A stretch of DNA of 64,000 nucleotides from Leuconostoc falkenbergense (GCF_014634805.1 NZ_BMBS01000002.1:37703-101702), one strand, 5' to 3'; counted from the first letter of the stretch, positions 47,267 through 57,096 are shown. The notes: a model not told the origin generated them from the sequence alone. Numbers and translations are program-made.

Positions 47267-47389
47267 ACAATAAAAATAAATTGGTATAGTCCTATTTTTA
47301 TAATTGGTATAATTTAAAAATAACATAGTGTCAAAATACAAACCCTGCCATTATGGTATGATAGAAAAAACCTGAAAGTGAGATCTATT

Positions 47390-49063
47390 GTGACACAAAT
47401 TGTAACTTGGCATATTCAAAACGCTAAAATTTTGGATGTTTTTAATCTTAAATTCGATGACACCGAGCTTTGGATTGACAATAACATGATTGTTTATCGT
47501 GGTCCTCGAGATGATCTTGCTGCAACTCACACATTTGATGCTGGCGGTCGATATATTGTCCCCGGTTTGATTGACGCACATCTTCATATTGAAAGTTCCC
47601 TACTCGCACCAAGTGAATTTGGAAAATTAGTAATACCTCATGGTGTTACCTGTGTCATTGCTGATCCGCATGAAATCGCTAGTGTAGCAGGTATATCAGG
47701 CATCCAATATATGCTCGAAGAAGCACGACAAACACCACTGCACATTCACTACATGCTACCATCCTCAGTCCCTGCAACGCCTTTTGAACACGCTGGAGCA
47801 ACACTGCATGCCGAAGCCCTCAAACCTTTTTACAGCATTCCTGAAGTAAATGGTCTAGCCGAAGTGATGGATTATCCTGCTGTTGCGAACGGTGACACAG
47901 ATATGCTTGAAAAAATCAACGACGCTTTAGCAGCAGGTAAACACGTTGATGGCCACGGTGCCGGTTTAAGCCGCGCACAACTTTCAACTTATCGTCAAGT
48001 CGGAATTGATACCGATCACGAAAGTGAAAACGCTACTCAAGCCTTAGCACGAGTCGATGCAGGATTTTCTGTCTTTGTGCGTGAAGGTACGGTAGAACGT
48101 GATGAGGAAGCCATATTACCAGCTATTACAACAGCCAATCACGCACATTTTTCATTTGCCACCGATGATAAAACTGCTAGTGACATTCAACATGAGGGGT
48201 CAATTGACTTTAGTATTAACCTCGCACTTCAAAATGGTATTGCGCCGGAAATCGCTTTTACTATGGCAAGTTATAATGCTGCCAAAGCCCATAATTTAAA
48301 AAACGTCGGCGCATTAACGGACGGATTCGTTGCTGATTTGGTTGTGTTTGATACATTAACACAATTCAAAGCCCAAGAAGTTATGGTAGATGGTCACTGG
48401 TATGAAAATAAGTTTTCAACTGTGACACCATTAGCAAATCAGTCCCTAAATTTCACATTATCCGCTACTGATTTAATCTTGCCACTGGCAGACAACGTTC
48501 CTGCACATGTTATCAACATTATGCCTCATCATATTACAACCCAGCACACCGTTGAAAACGTGCCAGTCGTTAATAATCACTTTGAGGCGAATAAAACATT
48601 TGCTAAAGTTGTTGTGGCTGAGCGTTATCACGACTTAGGACATGGTTTAGGTATCATTAAAGGCTTCGACATGGTAACTGGTGCAATCGGTTCTACGGTA
48701 GCTCACGATTCACATAACATCATTATTGCTGGTGTTGATGACAAGGATATGTTATTAGCAGCTGAAACGTTAAAGAAAATCGGCGGCGGACAAGTTGTCG
48801 TGATCAATGGTCAAGTGACCGCAATGCCCCTTCCAATCGGTGGCCTAATGTCTGATCAAGATTATCAAACGACTATTGATCAAAATCGCGCTTTAGATAA
48901 AGCTTTTTCAAAAATCAGTGATGTGCCATTTGATCCATTCTTAACACTCTCATTTATGGCTTTACCTGTTATTCCAAGTTTAAAAATAACAGATCAAGGT
49001 TTGTTTGATTTTGATAAATTTAGTTTTATTGATATTCAAGATGCAGGAGAATTTAAGTCATGA
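47390..49063 (+). CDS. ade: Adenine deaminase
   Basis: Converts adenine to hypoxanthine in purine salvage. An amidohydrolase of about 557 residues of the AdeC type: metal site PGLIDAHLHIESSLLAPSEF, HGVTCVIADPHEIASV, VDGHGAGLS and, further on, FATDDKTASDI. The C-terminal domain (VVVAERYHDLGHGLGIIKGF, GGGQVVVINGQVTAMPLPIGGLMSD) is typical. The start is taken as GTG at 47390, with GAAAGTGAGA upstream; an in-frame GTG at 47378 is also possible. It stands divergent from glmS and overlaps the next gene (ATGA). Confidence 0.95.
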   Translation: MTQIVTWHIQNAKILDVFNLKFDDTELWIDNNMIVYRGPRDDLAATHTFDAGGRYIVPGLIDAHLHIESSLLAPSEFGKLVIPHGVTCVIADPHEIASVAGISGIQYMLEEARQTPLHIHYMLPSSVPATPFEHAGATLHAEALKPFYSIPEVNGLAEVMDYPAVANGDTDMLEKINDALAAGKHVDGHGAGLSRAQLSTYRQVGIDTDHESENATQALARVDAGFSVFVREGTVERDEEAILPAITTANHAHFSFATDDKTASDIQHEGSIDFSINLALQNGIAPEIAFTMASYNAAKAHNLKNVGALTDGFVADLVVFDTLTQFKAQEVMVDGHWYENKFSTVTPLANQSLNFTLSATDLILPLADNVPAHVINIMPHHITTQHTVENVPVVNNHFEANKTFAKVVVAERYHDLGHGLGIIKGFDMVTGAIGSTVAHDSHNIIIAGVDDKDMLLAAETLKKIGGGQVVVINGQVTAMPLPIGGLMSDQDYQTTIDQNRALDKAFSKISDVPFDPFLTLSFMALPVIPSLKITDQGLFDFDKFSFIDIQDAGEFKS

Positions 49064-49548
49064 AAGCCTTTAGTATAACGCCACAAGACCTATTGTCAGT
49101 ATTTTTGGGTCAAAAAACCTCTTTAATGGTTCCCTATACCGGTCAATTATTAATCGCGGCCAATAAAAATGATCAACGCCACTTACCATCAGAAATGGCC
49201 GGTGCAATCGTTGAAATTCAAGAGAATCAGCTCACATTAGTCAGTTTAGTTCATCCTTTTAAAATAGCATCGGAAGCGCAATTATTTGAAGTTGACAATC
49301 AACTAATTCAACGCGAACCCGTCAATTGGTTTGGTCCGCAAGCACTAGTCATTGAAAAAAAGATGAGCGATTTTGCTAAAAATTACGATGGCCCACGTGC
49401 AAAAAATGGCGGGATTCCGCGTAACTATATTCCTAATGAAATTGCCGCCCCAATCATTTTGTCTGATGACTATTGGCAAACTTATGCGCAATTCGTCAAT
49501 GATCCCGACGGCTCATTTGCAGCTCAAATCAAACCAATGTTTGATTAA
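49060..49548 (+). CDS. Unknown protein translationally coupled to adenine deaminase
   Basis: 162 residues, overlapping the ade stop by 4 bp (ATGA) and ending at a shared terminator, so it is expressed with ade. It is soluble with mixed alpha/beta character: an N-terminal SITPQDLLSVFLGQKTSLMVPYTGQLL, two beta-rich stretches, and a C-terminal PRAKNGGIPRNYIPNEIAAPIILSDDYW. I do not recognise a family. The coupling suggests a role linked to purine salvage, which is inference only. Confidence 0.75.
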   Translation: MKAFSITPQDLLSVFLGQKTSLMVPYTGQLLIAANKNDQRHLPSEMAGAIVEIQENQLTLVSLVHPFKIASEAQLFEVDNQLIQREPVNWFGPQALVIEKKMSDFAKNYDGPRAKNGGIPRNYIPNEIAAPIILSDDYWQTYAQFVNDPDGSFAAQIKPMFD

Positions 49549-49555
49549 GTTACAT

Positions 49556-49592
49556 AAAAACGTATCATCCAAGTTCTGGATGATACGTTTTT
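49556..49592. terminator. Bidirectional terminator between ade unit and mgtE
   Basis: Perfect 16-bp stem (five A, CGTATCATCCA, five-base loop, TGGATGATACG, five T); serves both convergent units. Confidence 0.9.
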
Positions 49593-49594
49593 AA

Positions 49595-50956
49595 TTACCA
49601 ATAATAATGAGAGATAAACAATTGTGCGACGTTAAAATAGATTAAAACAGAAGTCAAATCTGACAGCGTCGTAATAAACGGACCACTCGCAACCGCGGGA
49701 TCGAACCCTAATTTGTCAATTAATACCGGGACAAGATATCCCGCCAAATTGGCAACCATAATTGCAATCGCCATAGCAATGCCCACAGCTAATCCAAGTT
49801 CAAAATTGTGTTTCCAAATTGTCACGATTGCAAACACTGAAGCACCTGTCGCAGTCCCAACCAACAACCCCGCCAACACTTCGCTCCAAAAGTTTTTCCA
49901 AGCTGTATTGTCGGTTCCCACTGCCAATCGACGTACCGCCAGCGCTAATGCCTGCGTTCCAGCATTACCCGCTGTACCGGTAATGAGCGAAATAAAGACC
50001 GCCAAAATAGAAGCTTGCTTGACTAAACCATCAAATGAACTGATCAGTGTAGCCGTGGACATACCTAGTAATAGCAAGGCAATCAGCCACGGAATACGTT
50101 TTATCGCTGAATGCCATGGTGTATCGTCTGTTTGACTAACGTTAACGGCGGCCAAACCAGAATAATCTTCCACCGCTTCTTCATCAATAACATCAACAAT
50201 ATCGTCAACCGTAATCACACCCAGCAACAAATCATTATCATCAGTAACTGGAATAGAAAGAAAGTTATAATCAGCCACAATTTGTGCCACATCTTGCTGA
50301 TCATCGCCAGCTTTAACACTAATAATTCGATCATTAGTGATATCTGACACCAACATATCATCAGGGTGTGTCAACAAATCACGCAATGAAATAACGCCGA
50401 CCAAGTGTTTTTGGTTATCTAGAACATACACGTAACTAATCGCTTCAGCTTCAGCAGCTTGGTGTTTAACCAATCGCATCACTTCAACAACTCGCAAATC
50501 CTCAGTCACAGCCAAATACTCTGTTGACATCAAAGATCCAGCTGTTTGATCGTCATAATCAATCAGCTTACGCATTTCATCTGCTTCATCCTTAGGCATC
50601 AAGCTCAAGTACGTTGCAACCAAACGAGATGGTAGATTTTGCAAGACATCCGCCTCATTATCGGCGTACATGTTACGCAAAATTTCAGTCGCTTTTTGAG
50701 GCGGCATTTCTTGGAGTAATTCCCCAATGTCGTCATCATCCGCATCCAAATTATCGAAGACATCTGCCAAAGTCTCATCATCTAGTAAGCGCCATGCGAC
50801 TGCTCGCATTTGTTCAGGCAAACTACTATAAACTTGGCCCATTTCAAAATCGTGCAACGCTTTAAATGAGACCACAAAATCCTCATCTTGACCTGAATGG
50901 ATTAAATCGGCCAAGTGAGTGACAGTCTTTTGTAATTGTTCTGCAGTTTCTTCCAA
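49595..50956 (-). CDS. mgtE: MgtE-type magnesium transporter
   Basis: Mg2+-gated channel for magnesium uptake. The 453 residues show the N-terminal superhelical MgtE_N domain (about 15-125, with DADDDDIGELLQEMPPQKATEILRNM), paired CBS domains (about 130-250) and five C-terminal membrane segments from about residue 285, including GTAGNAGTQALALAVRRLA and FDPAVASGPFITTLSDLTSVLIYF. No magnesium riboswitch is visible because the gene follows rluA by only 2 bp. Confidence 0.95.
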   Translation of the reverse strand: MEETAEQLQKTVTHLADLIHSGQDEDFVVSFKALHDFEMGQVYSSLPEQMRAVAWRLLDDETLADVFDNLDADDDDIGELLQEMPPQKATEILRNMYADNEADVLQNLPSRLVATYLSLMPKDEADEMRKLIDYDDQTAGSLMSTEYLAVTEDLRVVEVMRLVKHQAAEAEAISYVYVLDNQKHLVGVISLRDLLTHPDDMLVSDITNDRIISVKAGDDQQDVAQIVADYNFLSIPVTDDNDLLLGVITVDDIVDVIDEEAVEDYSGLAAVNVSQTDDTPWHSAIKRIPWLIALLLLGMSTATLISSFDGLVKQASILAVFISLITGTAGNAGTQALALAVRRLAVGTDNTAWKNFWSEVLAGLLVGTATGASVFAIVTIWKHNFELGLAVGIAMAIAIMVANLAGYLVPVLIDKLGFDPAVASGPFITTLSDLTSVLIYFNVAQLFISHYYW

Positions 50957-50958
50957 AC

Positions 50959-51861
50959 TTAATCAATATCCCTTAATGTTTTGAGATCCTCAGGTAATTT
51001 TGTATTAAACTCACGAAAATCTTCAATAAATGGGTCGTAAAATTTCATATGATAGGCATGCAACGCTTGACGTTGGAGCCCATACCAAAGTGGTCCATTA
51101 TAAAGATCGTCACCCACTAATGGATGCCCAATGTTTGCAAAATGAACCCGTATTTGATGCGTTCTCCCAGTGTGCAATTGTACCTTGACACGCGTCATGG
51201 GATGTTGTCCATCTTCATCATAACGGCGTTCAACCCAGTATTCTGTTCGAGATGGTTTACCATCATCACGAACTTCACGCTTAATAAAATCGCCCTCAAC
51301 ACGACCAATTGGGGCGTTAATATCCCCGTGATCATCTGATATAATACCAGACGGATAAGCCAGATAAAATTTTTCCACAGTATGATCTTGTAACTGTTGA
51401 TCTAATACAGCATGGGCGAATCGATGTTTTGCCAGCAAAACAATACCTGATGTATCCCGATCAAGTCGTGTCACTACATGAGGAACCAAATCTTGTGCCT
51501 CAATTTGTTCCAAATGGCCCTTAACTTGATTAACCAATGTGTGTAGCCGATCAGCATGTCCTGGCACTGTTGTGACACCATACGGTTTATCAACTACCAG
51601 CCAATGCTCATTTTCAAAAATGATGTTTAGAGGTTTGTAATCAGGTACGACGAGATCATTACTCTCTTCTACCGGCATCACAATCGTCACTTTATCCTCA
51701 TCTTTTAAATAATCAGACGTATAAACTGGCTTCTCATTGACCAAAATCGCCCCACCATTATGTTTCATTTGACTAAACATACGGTGAGAAACGCCATGTT
51801 TTTGTAGAAACGTACGCACTTTGCGCGCTTCTGATCCAGTATAAGTCCAAGTAAACTGCAT
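50959..51861 (-). CDS. RluA-family RNA pseudouridine synthase
   Basis: Isomerises uridine in rRNA or tRNA. About 300 residues, with a partial S4-like N-terminal region (VRTFLQKHGVSHRMFSQMKHNGGAILVNEKPV) and the catalytic motif HVVTRLDRDTSGIVLLAKH (Asp). LHTGRTHQIRVHFANIGHPLVGDDLY is also diagnostic. The start is ambiguous: ATG at 51861 or GTG at 51876. It is the homologue of yjbO/rluD, as its neighbours ppnK and relQ suggest. Confidence 0.93.
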   Translation of the reverse strand: MQFTWTYTGSEARKVRTFLQKHGVSHRMFSQMKHNGGAILVNEKPVYTSDYLKDEDKVTIVMPVEESNDLVVPDYKPLNIIFENEHWLVVDKPYGVTTVPGHADRLHTLVNQVKGHLEQIEAQDLVPHVVTRLDRDTSGIVLLAKHRFAHAVLDQQLQDHTVEKFYLAYPSGIISDDHGDINAPIGRVEGDFIKREVRDDGKPSRTEYWVERRYDEDGQHPMTRVKVQLHTGRTHQIRVHFANIGHPLVGDDLYNGPLWYGLQRQALHAYHMKFYDPFIEDFREFNTKLPEDLKTLRDID

Positions 51862-51920
51862 ATTCTTATCATACACATCATTTGTCGACGTGTATTTTTC
51901 TCCTAAAAAATTTAAAATAT

Positions 51921-52715
51921 TTATTCAATGTCATTGATGAAGGCATTTTGTACGCGACGCCAAAAATCGACGTGACGGTATCTAGCAAAATGGACACATT
52001 TTTCAGACACTCTAAATCGCAACTCTAAAATATGATCACTGGCAATTTCTCCCTGATCATACATCACCAAAAAGTTATTACTCTGCGGCCTCATTACAAT
52101 TTCTTGATCACGAGGTACAATCAATGGTGATCCTAACGTTCTAAAAACACGATTGTTAATTGAAGCAATTTCCGACATTTGAATTGCTTGTAAAGCAGGG
52201 TGCAAAACAGCCCCACCATTAGCCTTGTTGTAGGCAGTTGAACCCGTCGGCGTCGCCACAGCAATACCATCACCCCTAAAACGTTCAAAAACTTCGCCAC
52301 CTAAATAGATATCAGCGACTAGCGTACCAAGTGGTTGTTTAATGACGGCTTCGTTCAATGCCAAATATTGGCTCTTCTCACCACTCGTTTGAATAACTGT
52401 CAATTCTAACAACGGATAACTGACTTTTTGACCGTTGTCGTGGCTTAAACTAGCTACTAATTGATCTAATTCTGTGCTTAACCAATCAGTGTAAAATCCC
52501 AAATGTCCAGTATGTAAACCAACAAATCTAATATGGTCAATTCGGTTGACATAATGCTGAAAAGCGCCCAAAAGGGTGCCATCCCCACCAACAGAGACGA
52601 CAATATCAGGCTCATCATTATCAACAGTCAAACCCTGTTTTCGCATTTCTAAAGCAAGATTTTTGGCAACAACACGACTGCTAACATCTTCATTGTTGAA
52701 AATAGCATACTTCAT
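51921..52715 (-). CDS. ppnK: NAD kinase
   Basis: Phosphorylates NAD to NADP, controlling NADPH supply. The 264 residues carry the GGDGTLLGAF motif (catalytic Asp), FVGLHTGHLGFYTDW, ALNEAVIKQP and GDGIAVATPTGSTAYNKANGGAVLHP. It overlaps the relQ gene by 4 bp, the yjbM-yjbN arrangement of Bacillus. Confidence 0.96.
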   Translation of the reverse strand: MKYAIFNNEDVSSRVVAKNLALEMRKQGLTVDNDEPDIVVSVGGDGTLLGAFQHYVNRIDHIRFVGLHTGHLGFYTDWLSTELDQLVASLSHDNGQKVSYPLLELTVIQTSGEKSQYLALNEAVIKQPLGTLVADIYLGGEVFERFRGDGIAVATPTGSTAYNKANGGAVLHPALQAIQMSEIASINNRVFRTLGSPLIVPRDQEIVMRPQSNNFLVMYDQGEIASDHILELRFRVSEKCVHFARYRHVDFWRRVQNAFINDIE

Positions 52716-53287
52716 TCGACCGCTCTTATTTCACTTAATTCTTGATCTAAAGCAAATGTTGATTCTGATAATTTGGTGAGGCGATCAGCCAAATTATCAC
52801 TTAATTCACCGTGTTTGTAACGCAAATCATGCTCGACTGTTGCCCAAAAATTCATGGCCATTGTACGAACTTGAATTTCCGCTAGTACTTTTAGTTCACC
52901 ACTATACATTTGAACAGGATATTCAATGACGATATGATATGATCGGTAGCCTGACGGCTTGGCATTAGTCACATAATCTCGCTCTTCTAAAATTTGAAAA
53001 TCCGTACGTTGTCTTAGCAAATCAACCACAGTATAGATATCTTCCACGTACTTGGTCATAATTCGTACACCAGCGATATCTTGTAAATCAAGTGATAAAC
53101 GATTTTCGTCTAAATGACGTCGCACAATTTTTTCTTCAATAGAGGCCTGTGATTTGACACGGCCTGTCACAAATTCAATCGGTGAATCCTCACCGTTTTT
53201 TTCATATTGATCGCGTAATCCGCGTAATTTAACTTTTAATTCTGATACAGTTTGAACGTATGGTGTAAAAAAGATTTCCCAATCCAT
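52712..53287 (-). CDS. relQ: Small alarmone synthetase RelQ (GTP pyrophosphokinase)
   Basis: Single-domain (p)ppGpp synthetase (YjbM/RelQ/SAS1), 191 residues from ATG 53287 with AAGGGG upstream. It contains the RelA/SpoT synthetase fold without the hydrolase domain: VTGRVKSQASIEEKI, DIAGVRIMTKYVEDIYTV, KPSGYRSYHIVIEYPV (G-loop Tyr) and AEIQVRTMAMNFWATVEHDLRYK. It can raise alarmone levels independently of RelA and links to GTP/purine metabolism. Confidence 0.94.
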   Translation of the reverse strand: MDWEIFFTPYVQTVSELKVKLRGLRDQYEKNGEDSPIEFVTGRVKSQASIEEKIVRRHLDENRLSLDLQDIAGVRIMTKYVEDIYTVVDLLRQRTDFQILEERDYVTNAKPSGYRSYHIVIEYPVQMYSGELKVLAEIQVRTMAMNFWATVEHDLRYKHGELSDNLADRLTKLSESTFALDQELSEIRAVE

Positions 53288-53354
53288 ATTACTACCCCTT
53301 TTATACAATTTAAAACATTACTATTACATTTTAACATATTTTTGAGCCTACCAT

Positions 53355-53383
53355 TTGTCAATCCCAATATTGACGGTTATACT
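53355..53383 (+). promoter_or_regulatory. Promoter of the SpxH-like gene
   Basis: TTGTCA (53355-53360) and TATACT (53378-53383) with a 17-bp spacer, about 43 bp before the ATG. Confidence 0.65.
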
Positions 53384-53425
53384 AATATCTTGGATATTTA
53401 TATTGTTTTACGTAGGAGAAACATC

Positions 53426-54040
53426 ATGATCGACATTTACCACTTCGCTAATCCTTTATCAGAAAACTGTTTAGCCACCGAAGAATGCCTTGAAAAACTC
53501 ACTCATACAGTTTTCCAAAAGGCGCGCTTACGCTTTATTCCACTCATCAATGAACAAGTCAGTGCCAAATTAATCCAAGGTGAGCAATCATTGCCGTTAA
53601 TGGACATACCTTATGACAGAGAATCCCTCATTTGTCGTGTAATTCTTGATTTTAAAGCGGCACAAATTGAAGGCAATAAAAAAGCGCGACCTTTTTTATT
53701 AGCCTTACAGACTGCATTGATTAACAAAAAACAAGTTTACTCTCATTCATTGATTACTGCCATTGCCACACAGATCGGACTAAATCCCGACGACTTTTTA
53801 AAAAATCGTATGAGTCAAGAAGTCGTTCACGCGTTAATAATAGATCAAAAATTAGCATGGCGCTTACTGAAAAAATACCAAGTTACAATTGCAATTGATG
53901 ACTCAAATACACTTGAAACCAACCTATTGACGAATTTTTCAAAAGAATCTCTAACGACACACTTCACACATTCACGCCAGCAATTTGTTGTTAATACAAA
54001 AGATTTGGTCTCCTCGGAAAACACCAAGACCTTTGCTTAA
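53426..54040 (+). CDS. SpxH/YjbH-like DsbA-family protein
   Basis: 204 residues with TAGGAGAAACATC before the ATG. The start IDIYHFANPLSENCLATEECLEKL resembles the thioredoxin-like front of SpxH (YjbH), the adaptor that feeds the regulator Spx to ClpXP, and the gene is divergent from relQ-ppnK, as spxH lies beside yjbM-yjbN in Bacillus. The first Cys of the usual CxxC is replaced by Ser (SENC). The rest is poorly conserved and helical. The assignment rests on this motif plus context. Confidence 0.65.
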   Translation: MIDIYHFANPLSENCLATEECLEKLTHTVFQKARLRFIPLINEQVSAKLIQGEQSLPLMDIPYDRESLICRVILDFKAAQIEGNKKARPFLLALQTALINKKQVYSHSLITAIATQIGLNPDDFLKNRMSQEVVHALIIDQKLAWRLLKKYQVTIAIDDSNTLETNLLTNFSKESLTTHFTHSRQQFVVNTKDLVSSENTKTFA

Positions 54041-54113
54041 CTTTTTCTCATCAAACGCCATCACCCCCCAAAAAAAAAATGACTCACAATTTTAACACAG
54101 TTATCAGTAAACA

Positions 54114-54167
54114 CAAAAAAGCTTAATAATTCATCAATACAGATGAATCATTAAGCTTTTTTGTATG
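54114..54167. terminator. Bidirectional terminator between spxH-like gene and nrdG
   Basis: AAAAAAGCTTAAT..ATTCATC and GATGAAT..ATTAAGCTTTTTT form a long stem with one internal mismatch and a 7-nt loop, with A/T runs outside. Confidence 0.85.
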
Positions 54168-54173
54168 ACGCTG

Positions 54174-54755
54174 TTACTTCACCAACTTGTCCCAAATCAC
54201 AACTTGGTCGGCTGCCAATGACTTTGGTACATCAATGATTCTTTGATTGGCACTACCTCTGAATTGTAATGTTAAGTCCTTTTCTTCTTCCAAAAAACGA
54301 CCATCAACCAAAATATCAATTAACGACAATAAACGCGCTTTATCATAGGTTTCGTTTTGCAATTCATCCCAAGTGTAGCCTGTCCAAGACCATATATCCT
54401 TTGAATGGCCAAACTCCTTACGGACTCGACGACACAATTTTAGACAAACATCCGTATTGAGAAACGGCTCTCCACCCAATAAAGTTAGGCCTTGAACATA
54501 ATCTTGACTTAAATCTTCAATAATTTGGTCTTCTAATTCTTGCGTGTAAGGCTGTCCAAAATGGAAATTTTGAGCAGCAACGTTATAACAACCAGGACAC
54601 AGAAACATACAACCACTTACATATAAGCTACAACGCACACCCTCACCATCAACGAAATTAAAAGCTTTGTAGTCAGCAATATAGTTCTGACTATACTTCT
54701 GCGCCGTCCATTCTTTGGGCATCGGATTGTTTGGTTTTCGCATAGATCGCGGCAT
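54174..54755 (-). CDS. nrdG: Anaerobic ribonucleotide reductase activase
   Basis: Radical SAM enzyme that installs the glycyl radical on NrdD. About 193 residues from ATG 54755, with AAGGAG 10 nt upstream. The 4Fe-4S motif is SGCMFLCPGCYN (Cx3Cx2C), followed by the Gly-rich GLTLLGGEPFLN and the DIWSWTGYTW stretch. Its first 65 bp lie inside the 3' end of nrdD, so the two are translationally coupled. Confidence 0.96.
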   Translation of the reverse strand: MPRSMRKPNNPMPKEWTAQKYSQNYIADYKAFNFVDGEGVRCSLYVSGCMFLCPGCYNVAAQNFHFGQPYTQELEDQIIEDLSQDYVQGLTLLGGEPFLNTDVCLKLCRRVRKEFGHSKDIWSWTGYTWDELQNETYDKARLLSLIDILVDGRFLEEEKDLTLQFRGSANQRIIDVPKSLAADQVVIWDKLVK

Positions 54756-56901
54756 TTTCAATCATCTCCTTGGTTAGGTTCTTTTCACGCGAAATTATTT
54801 CAATATGTCGTCCATGAACCATAGGCCGTTGCTGTGGATTGCCAAGATAACCACACGTTCTCTTAACAACATCGCATAGCTCTGGGTCGTGATTGCCACA
54901 TTCAGGACACATAAAGCCACGAGCAGTTGCCTTAAATTCACCAGCAAATCCACATTTAAAACATTTATCAATACAAGTATTCGTGCCCAAATAACCGACA
55001 TGATCATAAGCCCAATTCCAAACAGCTTCTAATGCTTGTGGATTCTGTTTCAAGTTAGGATATTCACAATAATGAATAAATCCGCCCGACGCATATTTTG
55101 GGAAAGTCTCTTCAAAGCTTATTTTTTCAAATGGCGTCGGATGCTTGCGAACATCATAATGAAAACTATTGGTATAGTACTCTTTATCAGTAATATCAGG
55201 CACATCACCAAATTTTTGCTTGTCGAGGTGACAAAATGTGTCTGTTAGTGATTCGGCTGGCGTCGAGTATAAGCTATAATGATAACCACTTTCCGCTTCC
55301 CATTGTTGGCAGTATTCGTTCATTTTTTTAACAATGTCTTCGGCAAACTCATGTGCTTCGGGATTTTTTTCCCAATTTGCGCCAAAGAAAGTTAAGCACG
55401 TTTCGTATAATCCAACATAGCCCAATGAAATTGTAGCACGTCCATTTTTAAACACTTCATCAACTTTATCAGTTGCCTTGAGCCTTTTCCCAAAAGCGCC
55501 GTACATATAAAGCAGTGGTGCATTTTCAGGAACAGCTTCTTTTGTTCGTTCAATACGATACGATAAAGCTTCGTGGCATAGCGCCATTTTTTCATCAAAA
55601 ATTTCCCAAAATAGTGCCATATCACCTTTCGCAAATAGAGAAATACGTGGCAAATTCACCGAAACAACCCCTAAATTCATTCGGCCAGAATTTACTGTGA
55701 CACCATTTTCATCTTGCCAGCCTTGTAGAAACGATCGGCAACCCATTGGTGTTTTAAAACTACCAGTTAGTTCAACAATTTTGTCATACATTAACAAATC
55801 TGGGTACATCCGCTTTGTTGAACATTCAAGCGCCAATTGCTTGATGTCATAATTTGGATCAGTAGGAGCAAAATTTAATCCCTTTTTCAATGTGAAAATC
55901 AACTTTGGAAAAATAGCAGTTCGCTTTTCTTTTCCTAATCCCTTAATTCTGATATTCAAAATTGCTTTTTGAATTTCACGTTCAATCCAACTAGTCCCCA
56001 ATCCAAAATTAACGGTGGTAAATGGTGTTTGTCCTTGTGATGAGTACATTGTATTAATCTCGTACTCCAAAGCCTGCATTGCATCATAAATATCTTTGCG
56101 TGTTTTTTCTTTAGCGTAGGCGTCACGCTTGTCTGCAACTACCCATTGTTTGGCTTCGACAATATGTTTGTCATAATTCATCTGCGCATATGGTGCCAAT
56201 AATTGATCAATACGATTTGCTGAACAACCACCGTACTGCGACGAAGCGACATTAGCAATAATTTGCGCCATCTGTGCTGTCGCTGTTTGAATAGAATGTG
56301 GTGAATCTACCCACGCATTGCCTATTTTATAACCATTCGTCAGCAAATTATCAAAATCGATTAAACAACAATTTGTTGCTGGCGTCACAGGTGAATAATC
56401 TAAATCATGCCAATGAATGTCGCCGCGTAAATGTGCTTTAGCAACAAGTGGCGGTAACATTTGTAGTCCCAAGGCCCGACTAGCTGCCCCAGCTTCCAGA
56501 TCACGTTGCGTATTGAACACGCGACTATCTTTATTTGCATTTTCATGCACAACTGATTCATCTCGTGAAAATAATTTTTCGATTCTTTTTTGGACATTAG
56601 CGGCATCCGAAAAATTTTGTTTTTCAGCTTGATAGTATGACTCATATTCGTTAACAGCATCTAATTGTTCATAATTTGTGAGTAACGAACATAATAGATT
56701 ACGAATTTCAGAAGTTGTCACACTCACTTGAGAATCCAAATATTGATACAAATCATGACTAATCGCATCAATAATATAGTTTGATAGATTGAGTTTCGTC
56801 AAAATAAAATTAATTTTGTACGCGTAAAATTGTGTTTCTTCACCACTTTGCTTAATGACTGTTAAATGGGGTAAATTGCTAAGTTTCATCGTATCGCTCA
56901 T
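54691..56901 (-). CDS. nrdD: Anaerobic (class III) ribonucleoside-triphosphate reductase
   Basis: Reduces NTPs to dNTPs under anoxia using a glycyl radical and formate. About 736 residues: an N-terminal ATP-cone (TVIKQSGEETQFYAYKINFIL, about 10-95), the catalytic barrel (PATNCCLIDF, FTTVNFGLG, SLGYVGLYE), a four-Cys zinc site (CFKCGF..CPECGN) and the C-terminal glycyl radical site RTCGYLG. ATG 56901 is chosen, 13 nt after GGAGG; longer in-frame starts are weaker. It is transcribed with nrdG. Confidence 0.95.
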   Translation of the reverse strand: MSDTMKLSNLPHLTVIKQSGEETQFYAYKINFILTKLNLSNYIIDAISHDLYQYLDSQVSVTTSEIRNLLCSLLTNYEQLDAVNEYESYYQAEKQNFSDAANVQKRIEKLFSRDESVVHENANKDSRVFNTQRDLEAGAASRALGLQMLPPLVAKAHLRGDIHWHDLDYSPVTPATNCCLIDFDNLLTNGYKIGNAWVDSPHSIQTATAQMAQIIANVASSQYGGCSANRIDQLLAPYAQMNYDKHIVEAKQWVVADKRDAYAKEKTRKDIYDAMQALEYEINTMYSSQGQTPFTTVNFGLGTSWIEREIQKAILNIRIKGLGKEKRTAIFPKLIFTLKKGLNFAPTDPNYDIKQLALECSTKRMYPDLLMYDKIVELTGSFKTPMGCRSFLQGWQDENGVTVNSGRMNLGVVSVNLPRISLFAKGDMALFWEIFDEKMALCHEALSYRIERTKEAVPENAPLLYMYGAFGKRLKATDKVDEVFKNGRATISLGYVGLYETCLTFFGANWEKNPEAHEFAEDIVKKMNEYCQQWEAESGYHYSLYSTPAESLTDTFCHLDKQKFGDVPDITDKEYYTNSFHYDVRKHPTPFEKISFEETFPKYASGGFIHYCEYPNLKQNPQALEAVWNWAYDHVGYLGTNTCIDKCFKCGFAGEFKATARGFMCPECGNHDPELCDVVKRTCGYLGNPQQRPMVHGRHIEIISREKNLTKEMIENAAIYAKTKQSDAQRMDGAEV

Positions 56902-57096
56902 TACTAAACTAATTCCTCCAATGCTTTTTTGAATTGTTATAATTAAGATGTTACAACTATTCTTTGCATAAGAATAGGACAAAAAGTGTCCCCTATTACC
57001 GCATTAATCTCAAGACTATTGATATAATCGTGTTCTAAGGGTTAAAAAAATTTATAATAATAGACATTCAACTCAAATGTTTTGTTACACACCACA

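Noticed and set aside
47184..47389. glmS ribozyme upstream of glmS
   Set aside because: The region is AT-rich, contains a standard TTGACA/TAAAAT promoter close to the start, and shows no ribozyme core.
54061..54080. A C-run followed by an A-run as a slippage or contingency locus
   Set aside because: It lies after the stop of the spxH-like gene and not in a reading frame or promoter, so slippage would have no evident effect.
56902..57096. NrdR boxes before nrdD
   Set aside because: A loose resemblance (ACACGATTATATCAATAG) does not match the paired 16-bp consensus.
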